Part shown: in pieces, positions 57,180-64,000 of the stretch
Layout of the letters: the number at the start of each line of letters is the position of its first letter
How positions within the stretch are numbered: position 1 is the stretch's first letter
From: Cladocopium goreaui
Lineage: Eukaryota; Sar; Dinophyceae; Suessiales; Symbiodiniaceae
Length of the DNA stretch: 64,000 bases
Direction: 5' to 3'
Assembly: GCA_947184155.2 (NCBI GenBank)
Contig: CAMXCT020002369.1
Location: forward strand, 304,662-368,661
Program-made: the position numbers and the translations under genes
The notes under the pieces: model-generated
What the model saw: the letters and a program-made list of their open reading frames with translations, nothing else
What the model was told of the DNA's origin: nothing
Databases searched by the model: none

Positions 57180-57465
57180 ACTTGGATGAAAATGAGCGCA
57201 ACAATTTTTTTTGGGACGCGAGGCCAAAGACCTGCTTGGGGCGCTGTGAGAGACTGGCTTTGGCGCAATGACCGCACTGCTTTGGAACTAGACGACGAAT
57301 GGCCCGAGAGCGTAGAGGAGCAGGGTCTTCTGTTGTTAGTATTGAGACACTATATGACAAGACAATATATTAAAGATCTAATATAGGCAGACGAGAAGAG
57401 TAGTATCAAGACAGTATTTTACAAATACAACACAATAGTTTGCATCGTATCCTTCGTAAAGTTTT
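57180..57465 (+). other. Conserved coding-like head segment, copy 3
   Basis: An open plus frame reads GTRGQRPAWGAVRDWLWRND, RTALELDDEWPESVEEQGLL and RHYMTRQYIKD. The second half is shared with 4786-4965 and 18470-18640. As there, it is followed by ATATATTAAAGAT, GTTTGCATCGTATC and a 16-bp array. It extends further upstream in coding-like form than the palindrome copies. Confidence 0.5.
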
Positions 57466-57715
57466 TCACACACGCAGACACTTTCACACACAGGGACTTT
57501 TACACACAGACGCTTTTACACACAGAAGTTTTTACACACAGAGACTTTTACACACAGACGCTTTCACACACAGAGAATTTACACACAGACGCTTTTACAC
57601 ACAGACGTTTTTACACAAAGACATTTTTACACACAGACACTTTCACACACAAACACTTTTACACACTGACACTTTTACACACAGAAGCTTTTACACACAG
57701 ACACTTTTACGCACA
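57466..57715 (+). repeat. 16-bp array, short copy
   Basis: About 15 units of the TTTTACACACAGACGC family. Confidence 0.9.
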
Positions 57716-58170
57716 CTAGACAAAATCGGATCTTTGAAAAGATCCATCAGGAACTGAGTCCTGTAACATGCAACCAGCCTAGACAATTAGACCTAAAGTA
57801 GATCCCGTAGTCGTACTTCGCGAGAACGATGAAGGTTTTCCGAAAATATCAAACGTAGACCAAACCAGAATACAAACGTCAAATAACTCGTCCTGACATC
57901 CAAAATCAGATAGCGGCGACCGTGTAAAATCATGTAAAATAGGTTATGTGGAAACGGCATGGTGGTTCTCGGGTTAGCCACGTCCCATTGCAGAAAAAAT
58001 TGACATGAAAAAACGAAGCAGGTACGTCGGGATGATCAGTCCCGATATCACAATCTCAAACCACCGTCTTCGTTGGGCAGTGGATGGAATGAGATTTACT
58101 GCCCCCCTGCTGTATTAGAAGGAGAGAGGAAAAAGGAAAGAAAGAAGAAGTTTTACATCTATTTAGATGT
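57716..58170 (+). mobile_element. Hairpin-bounded element, copy 1
   Basis: It starts TAGACAAAATC, then hairpin GGATCTTTGAAAAGATCC and hairpin CAGGAACTGAGTCCTG (57748-57763). It ends GAAGTTTTACATCTATTT with stem ACATCT/AGATGT (58155-58170), followed by (AC)n. No protein. Confidence 0.6.
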
Positions 58171-58933
58171 TACACACACACAGACACACACACACACACC
58201 CGGCCAGAGCCGGGTCAACCCTGAAAGGCAAGAGGAAGAAAAAAACGGACACAGACGACGGGCAAAAGGCCAAAACAGCGCAGGGGGGGGAAAGGAACGA
58301 ACGGTCCTCCAGAACCAACCTACGCGGCGAAACGGACCTGACAGAAACAGAGCACACACCTAAACCCCACGACACATTGGAGAAGAATTAGGGACCGAAT
58401 GGGGGACTAGTTGGTGACAAGCGTGAAAAAACCTAAACAATTAACCTAAAAAGGACCCAGTTCCACCTACAACAGAAGTCGTGCGCTACTCCCCTTCGGG
58501 ACCGTAGTCAAGTCGTGCCGCAATTGCATAAACGGCTGTTCAAGTTCCATCGAATTAGATGCACAATATGTTTAACCTCACCAGACACCATCAAAAGGAA
58601 AATAGTACCAAACCTGAACGCATGGACCTGCCTCTTTGGTGACTTCACTTCTGTTGCAACAATTTGTCAAAAGCTGAAGCTGCAGCGGTAAAGAAGAAGG
58701 TTTTGGCTGTTCGAGACGGCATCACTGTCGTAGAAGTGTGTTTCTCAAGGTTCCACTAGGGACCGCAGGAACGGCGGGACATCGCAAAATGGTGCATAAC
58801 CGAAAGGCCAACTGTTTCGCTTTACTTAGATGAATAAGTGTAAATTCGGAAGTCAAATTGGCCAACAGTCACCCACAACGGGGTTGCCTCAATTGGCTCC
58901 ATGGCACCATGTCGGAGCCACCATGGATATTAC
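58171..58933 (+). repeat. Interstitial segment C, copy 1
   Basis: It starts with (AC)n and hairpin CCCGGCCAGAGCCGGG, and ends ATGGCACCATGTCGGAGCC. It shares its start, middle (CAAGTTCCATCGAATTAG, CTCACCAGAC) and end with 59756-60662. No gene. Confidence 0.6.
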
Positions 58934-59390
58934 ACTAGACAAAATTGGATCTTTGAAGAGATCCATCAGGACTGAGTCCTGTAACATGCAACCAGCCTAG
59001 ACAATTAGACCTAAAGTAGATCCCGTAGTCGTACTTCGCGAGAACGATGAAGGCTTTCCGAAAATATCAATTTAAAAGTAGACCAAACCAGAATACAAAC
59101 GTCAAATAACTCGTCCTGACATCCAAAATCAGATAGCGGCGACCGTGCAAAATCATGTAAAATAGGTTATGTGGAAACGGCATGGTGGTTCTCGGTTAGC
59201 CACGTCCCATTGCAGAAAAAATTGGCATGAAAAACGAAGCAGGTACATCGGGATGATCAGTCCCGATATCACAATCTCAAACCACCCTCTTCGTTGGGCA
59301 GTGGATGGTCTGAGATTCACTGCCCCCCTGCTGTTTAGAAGGAGAGAGGCAAAAGGAAAAAAAGAACAACTTTTACATCTATTTAGATGT
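58934..59390 (+). mobile_element. Hairpin-bounded element, copy 2
   Basis: Near-identical to copy 1 (1219 bp upstream). Its first hairpin is GGATCTTTGAAGAGATCC, with a G-U pair, and its second is CAGGACTGAGTCCTG. It ends with ACATCTATTTAGATGT at 59375-59390. Confidence 0.6.
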
Positions 59391-59396
59391 TACACA

Positions 59397-59755
59397 CTAG
59401 ATAAGAATGGATCATTATAGTGATCCGTCAGGAACTGAGTCCTGTAACATGCAACTAGATTAGTTACTTATATAAGGATGAATACATATAAATATATATA
59501 TAAATATATATATATATAGGACTACGGTGGCCACCAGCTCCGACTTAAATGCGCCCAGGTGCACCACCGAAGTCCTGCGGGTACGTTTACACGGGTCCCG
59601 GGGAGGTGTCTTCATTGGTCACCGACCCCCCCGGGACCCCGGTGACCCCCCGCATATAGATATATATATATATATTATATAATTATATATATATATAGAG
59701 ATATATATATATATAGTAAAATAGAAGTTTTACAGTTTTACATCTGTACAGATGT
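59397..59755 (+). mobile_element. Hairpin-bounded element, copy 3
   Basis: It starts TAGATAAGAAT with hairpins GGATCATTATAGTGATCC and CAGGAACTGAGTCCTG, and ends ACATCTGTACAGATGT (59740-59755). The interior has (TA)n on both sides of a 140-bp GC-rich structured block (59518-59660). Confidence 0.6.
59518..59660 (+). other. GC-rich structured block, copy 1
   Basis: Stems GGACT-A-CGGTGG/CCACCG-A-AGTCC, GGGTCCCGGGG/CCCCGGGACCC and GCGGG/CCCGC lie within 143 bp flanked by (TA)n. I read the copy at 60784-60925 as identical. It could be a structured RNA or a nested insertion. Confidence 0.55.
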
Positions 59756-60662
59756 GTTACACACACACACACACTGCCTTTGGCAGGGTGGTGCCACGGA
59801 AGATGAGGTGAAGATGAGGATGAGAGGGGAGTGAAGGTGAGATGACCATGAAGATGAGATGAAGAATTACTTAACCAGGACGCGAAGAGGGGAACGCAAA
59901 AGAAGAAGGAGAGAACACCAACACGACACACCTGGCCCGGAGCGGGCAAACCCTGAAAGGGCAAGGGAAAAGAAAAGCGGAGGGTCGACGGACACGGAAC
60001 AAGACCAGCGGAGGGGGGGGAGGACGAAAGCGCCTGAACCAACCTAACACAGCGAGAACCTACACACACCTCAGCACGCGACGGAACCGACCTACCTGGG
60101 GAGGGAAGAACGCATGAGATAGGGGACCAATGGGGACTAGTTGGTGCAACCACAAAAAAGAAAAACAAGACTCAGTTCCTAGATACCTAGAGGTCGTGCG
60201 TTGTTCCCTTGCTGGGACCGTGGTCAAGTCTTGCCCCAATTAGCATAAACGGCTTTCAAGTTCCATCGAATTAGGTGCACAAAATGTTTGACCTCACCAG
60301 ACAACCATCAAAAGAAAGAATCACCACACCTGAAAGTCGCGTGCCTGCCTGGGATGTTGTTCATGCGACATGATTCTGTCTCTGATCAAAAGCTGAAACT
60401 GCAGGAAAAACGGAGTTTCTGAATGTTCAGCACGGCTTCACGCAGTAGAGAAACTTGTCCCAAGGATTTCAAGGGACAGCCGGATCGGCAGGACTTCACC
60501 AAAAAATGGCAGAAAACCGCAAGGCCAACTGTTGCACTTTACTTAGACGAATTACTAGATTAAAATGTGTAAATTCGGAAGACAGGTCAGTCGACAGTCA
60601 CCCTAAACAGGGTTGCCTCACTTGGCCCTATGGCACCATGTCGGAGTCACCATAGGAATCAC
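59756..60662 (+). repeat. Interstitial segment C, copy 2
   Basis: (AC)n, then a diverged version of segment C: CCTGGCCCGGAGCGGGC, AACCCTGAAAGGGCAAGGG, GACCTCACCAGAC, ending ATGGCACCATGTCGGAGTC. Confidence 0.6.
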
Positions 60663-60995
60663 ATGAGATAAGAATGGATCATTATAGTGATCCGTCAGGA
60701 ACTGAGTCCTGTAACATGCAACTAGATTAGTTACTTATATAAGGATGAATACATATAAATATATATATAAATATATATATATATAGGACTACGGTGGCCA
60801 CCAGCTCCGACTTAAATGCGCCCAGGTGCACCACCGAAGTCCTGCGGGTACGTTTACACGGGTCCCGGGGAGGTGTCTTCATTGGTCACCGACCCCCCCG
60901 GGACCCCGGTGACCCCCCGCATATAGATATATATATATATTATATATATATATATAAAGTAATAGAAGTTTTACATCTGTACACTGTACAGATGT
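60663..60995 (+). mobile_element. Hairpin-bounded element, copy 4
   Basis: Near-identical to copy 3, including the GC-rich block at 60784-60925. It ends with ACATCT...AGATGT having a longer loop (60973-60995). A 16-bp array follows directly. Confidence 0.6.
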
Positions 60996-61004
60996 GTCAC
61001 ACAC

Positions 61005-63000
61005 ACACACACACGCTTACGCTTTTAGGCAGAAGCTTTTACACACAGAAGCTTTTACACGCAGACCCTTTTACACACAGATGCTTTTACACATAGAAGC
61101 TTTTTTGCACAGACGCTTTTACACACAGACACTTTTACACACAGACACTTTTACACATAGAAGCTTTTTTTACACACAGAGACTTTTACACACAGCGACT
61201 TTTACACACAGAGACTTTTACACACAGCGACTTTTACACACAGACACTTTTACACACAGAGACTTTTACACACAGACACACACTTTTACACAGAAGCTCT
61301 TACACACAGAAGCTTTTAAAAGCAGAGGCTTTTACACAGAGACGCTTTTACACACAGACGCTTTTACACACAGAAGCTTTCACACACAGAGACTTTTACA
61401 CACAGAAGCTTTTACACAAAGAAGCTTTTACACACAGACACTTTTACACACAGACACTTTTACACACAGAAGCTTTTACACACAGAGACTTTACACACAG
61501 ACACTTTTACACACAGACACTTTTACACACAGAAGCTTTTACACACAAACACTTTCACACACAGAGACTTTTACACACAGAAGCTTTTACACACAAAAGC
61601 TTTTGAAGACAGAGACTTTTACACACAGAAGATTTTACACACTGAGACTTTTACACACAGATGCTTTTACACATAGAAGCTTTTTTGCACAGACGCTTTT
61701 ACACACAAACGTTTTCACACACAGACACTTTTACACACAGAAGCTTTTACACACAGAGACTTTTACACTCAGACACTTTTACACACAGACGCTTTTACAC
61801 AAAGGCACATTTACACACAGACACTTTTACACATAGAAGCTTTTACACACAGACGCTTTCACACACAGAGACTTTTGCACACAGAAGCTTTTACACACAG
61901 AAGCTTTTACACACAGACGCTTTTACACACAGACACTTTTACACACAGAAGCTTTTGCACACAGAGACTTTTACACACAGAAGCTTTTACACACAGACAC
62001 TTTTACACACAGAAGCTTTTACACACAAACACTTTCACACACAGAGACTTTTACACCCAGACGCTTTTACACACAGATGCTTTTACACACAGTGGACACA
62101 CAGAAGCTTTTACACACAGACGCTTTTACACACAGACACTTTTACACACAGACGCTTTTACACACAAACGTCTTCACACACAGACACTTTTACACACAGA
62201 AGCTTTCCACACAGACACTTTTACACACAGACGCTGTTACACACAAACACTTCCACGCATAGACGCTTTTACACCCAGACGCTTTTACACACAGACGCTT
62301 TGCGACGTAGACGCTTGTACACACAGAGGCTTTTACACACAGAGGTTTTTACACACAGAGGCTTTTACAGACAGAAGCTTTTACACTCAGAGACTTTTAC
62401 ACACAGACGCTTTTACACACAGACACTTTTACACACAGACGCTTTTAACACAGAAGCTTTTACACACAGACACTTTTACACACAGACGCTTTTACACACA
62501 AACAGTTTCACACAGAGAGACTTTTACACACAGACACTTTTACACACAGAAGCTTTTACAGACACAGACTTTTACACGCAGACGCTTTTACACACAGACA
62601 CTTTTACACACAGACACTTTTACACACAGACGCTTTTACACACACAGAAGCTTTTACACACAGAAGCTTTTACACACAGACGCTTTTACACACAAACGTT
62701 TTCACACACAGACACTTTTACACACAGAAGCTTTTACACACAGAGACTTTTACACACAGACGCTTTTACACACAGACACTTTTACACCCAGACGCTTTTA
62801 CACACAGATGCTTTTACACACAGACGCTTTTACACACAGTGGACACACAGAAGCTTTTACACACAGACGCTTTTACACACAAAGGCTTTTACACACAGAC
62901 ACTTTTACACACAAACACTTTCACACACACACACACTTTTACACGCAGACCCTTTTACACACAGAAGCTTTTACACACAGACACGTTTACACACACACAC
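61005..63000 (+). repeat. 16-bp array TTTTACACACAGACGC, right-end copy
   Basis: About 125 degenerate copies, with GAAGC and GAGAC variants more common than in the palindrome. Internal higher-order duplication: the segment with a CAGTGGACACACAG interruption occurs at about 62085 and 62835. Plus frames are open up to 454 codons for arithmetic reasons. Confidence 0.95.
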
Positions 63001-63556
63001 TAGACAAGAATGGATCATTATATGATCCGGCAGGAACTGAATCCTGAAACATGCAGATTAGATACGAAACAATGAAATTAACGATGCATCCTACGAATAA
63101 TAGAAGTACTTCAGAATGGTCATCGGGTTCAGAATCGACATCAAAAAGAATGAATAAACCAGCAATAATACCATCGGCGATGTCTCGGCGAAGCTTAGGC
63201 AATAAATAACTGTCGGCGACGATGGTGTCGGCGATCATGTAAACAAAATGTTACAAAATTGCTTTCTACGTCCTTGCTCTGAGGAAGGTTCTGATGCAAC
63301 CCGACATGAAGTTCAGATTGTGACAACCGTGCACATGTATCATGTTCGTCTTTGGGGTTCTTAGCTTGGCCCCTTGCTATTCCGGAAATTCGAACGGCAG
63401 GTACGCAGAGCTGATCAGGCTCTGTATCCCATACAATCAGGTAGCTTCGTTGGACGTGGTCCCTGATTGTATGCCACGTCCCCCTGCAAAAATAAACAGG
63501 TTGCCTGCAACAGTAAAAAGATAGAAGTCAAAGAAGTTTTACATCTGTTCAGATGT
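63000..63556 (+). mobile_element. Hairpin-bounded element, copy 5
   Basis: It starts TAGACAAGAAT with GGATCATTATATGATCC and CAGGAACTGAATCCTG, and ends ACATCTGTTCAGATGT (63541-63556), then (AC)n and CCCCGCTAGTAGCGGGG. The interior differs from the other copies. The 83-codon minus frame across it is not supported as a gene. Confidence 0.55.
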
Positions 63557-63673
63557 TACACACACACACCCCGCTAGTAGCGGGGTTTGATTTTTGGAAG
63601 ACCTTCGCAGCAAATGTCGGCAAGATTAGACACATAAAGCTTGGCCGGAGCTAATGTACATAACTGTATTCCG

Positions 63674-64000
63674 TCACTCAGAAGGTAGGCTCGTCCCAGC
63701 TTGAAGTGTTTCGATCGCGTCACGGAAGCTCATGTCCTCAAGCGCTCTCCACGTGTCGTTGGTTTCCCCAGATGCCATAGCAGCCCTCAAAGTGATTGAA
63801 AGTTGTTGGGCCAAGTCCTGGATCGTCGGAGTAAAGCGGGTTGCCTCCGTAGGTGCAGGGGTCGCAATGGGAACGTTTTGAAAAGGGTGATGTCCATGTA
63901 CTAGAGGAATTTCAAAATGATGTCTCCAATAGTCCGCTGTGCGCAGGGACCATTCCCAATTGCCCGAAAGACCATAAAAGTAGTGTTCAGGATCACGACA
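63674..64000 (-). CDS. Unidentified protein, C-terminal 108 residues (partial)
   Basis: The minus strand is open from the right edge to a TGA at 63676-63674. It lacks an ATG at its start and is therefore easy to miss. The first residues read CRDPEHYFYGLSGNWEWSLR, then YWRHHFEIPLVHGHHPF. The later part is helical (TIQDLAQQLSITLRAAMASG, ALEDMSFRDAIETLQAG). Composition is varied and non-repetitive, unlike neighbouring periodic frames, which supports real coding origin. I do not recognise the family; it may be a host gene terminus or a mobile-element ORF. Confidence 0.45.
   Translation of the reverse strand, partial: CRDPEHYFYGLSGNWEWSLRTADYWRHHFEIPLVHGHHPFQNVPIATPAPTEATRFTPTIQDLAQQLSITLRAAMASGETNDTWRALEDMSFRDAIETLQAGTSLPSE

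Noticed and set aside
62987-63238. 83-codon minus frame IADTIVADSYLLPKLRRDIA
   Set aside because: It overlaps the conserved hairpin start of the repeat element, and the equivalent frame is not open in the related copies.
57716-63556. Hammerhead ribozyme in the ACTGAGTCCTGTAAC segment
   Set aside because: It resembles part of the core, but CTGATGA and GAAA with the needed helices are absent.
1-64000. tRNA, rRNA or spliced-leader RNA genes
   Set aside because: No GTTCRAnnC box B with a matching cloverleaf and no full spliced-leader sequence was found by reading; a covariance-model scan would be needed to exclude them.

Overview
The window looks like nuclear DNA of a dinoflagellate, most likely a photosynthetic Suessiales/Symbiodiniaceae-type genome. 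The reasons are a delta-class carbonic anhydrase gene with short introns, Ty1/copia and other transposon ORFs of the types common in dinoflagellates, repeated intron sequences that behave like introner elements with GT or GC donors, and a very high load of tandem repeats. Nearly all long open frames are by-products of tandem repeats. Only one gene looks intact (delta carbonic anhydrase, minus strand, 19876-21045). A phosphatase gene is partly present (minus strand, 481-2185), and a 109-codon open frame runs off the right edge.

Layout: 1-2185 holds three exons of a dual-specificity-phosphatase-like gene separated by mutually similar introns. 2171-3720 is a 72-bp array, a linker and a 30-bp array. 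3718-4150 and 21323-21750 are near-identical direct repeats. Between them lies a giant imperfect palindrome (arms about 4524-11010 and 11340-19045), built almost entirely of tandem arrays, followed by the carbonic anhydrase gene. 21.8-33.3 kb contains two decayed dinoflagellate retroelement-like polyproteins (minus strand), an array of about 68 hairpins (28.4-30.6 kb) and a 1.2-kb terminal-inverted-repeat element (31323-32537) inserted in one of them. 33.4-42.8 kb is gene-poor, with hairpins, 12-, 16- and 322-bp repeats and an AT-rich block.

43.2-47.5 kb is a broken Ty1/copia element (integrase, reverse transcriptase, RNase H; minus strand). 47.9-52.2 kb is a frameshifted transposase-like gene (minus strand). 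53-56.5 kb holds unassigned frames and a ladder of microsatellites. 56.9-57.1 kb has a universal-stress-protein-like fragment. 57.2-63.6 kb is a mosaic of 16-bp arrays and five copies of a small element bounded by conserved hairpins.

There is no operon logic. Genes are isolated, intron-containing and embedded in repeats. The most unusual content is structural: the palindrome, a composite repeat family with fixed module order, and the hairpin-bounded family at the right end. All protein family names come from reading motifs, not from searches, and exon joins are inferred from phase and splice-site sequence.
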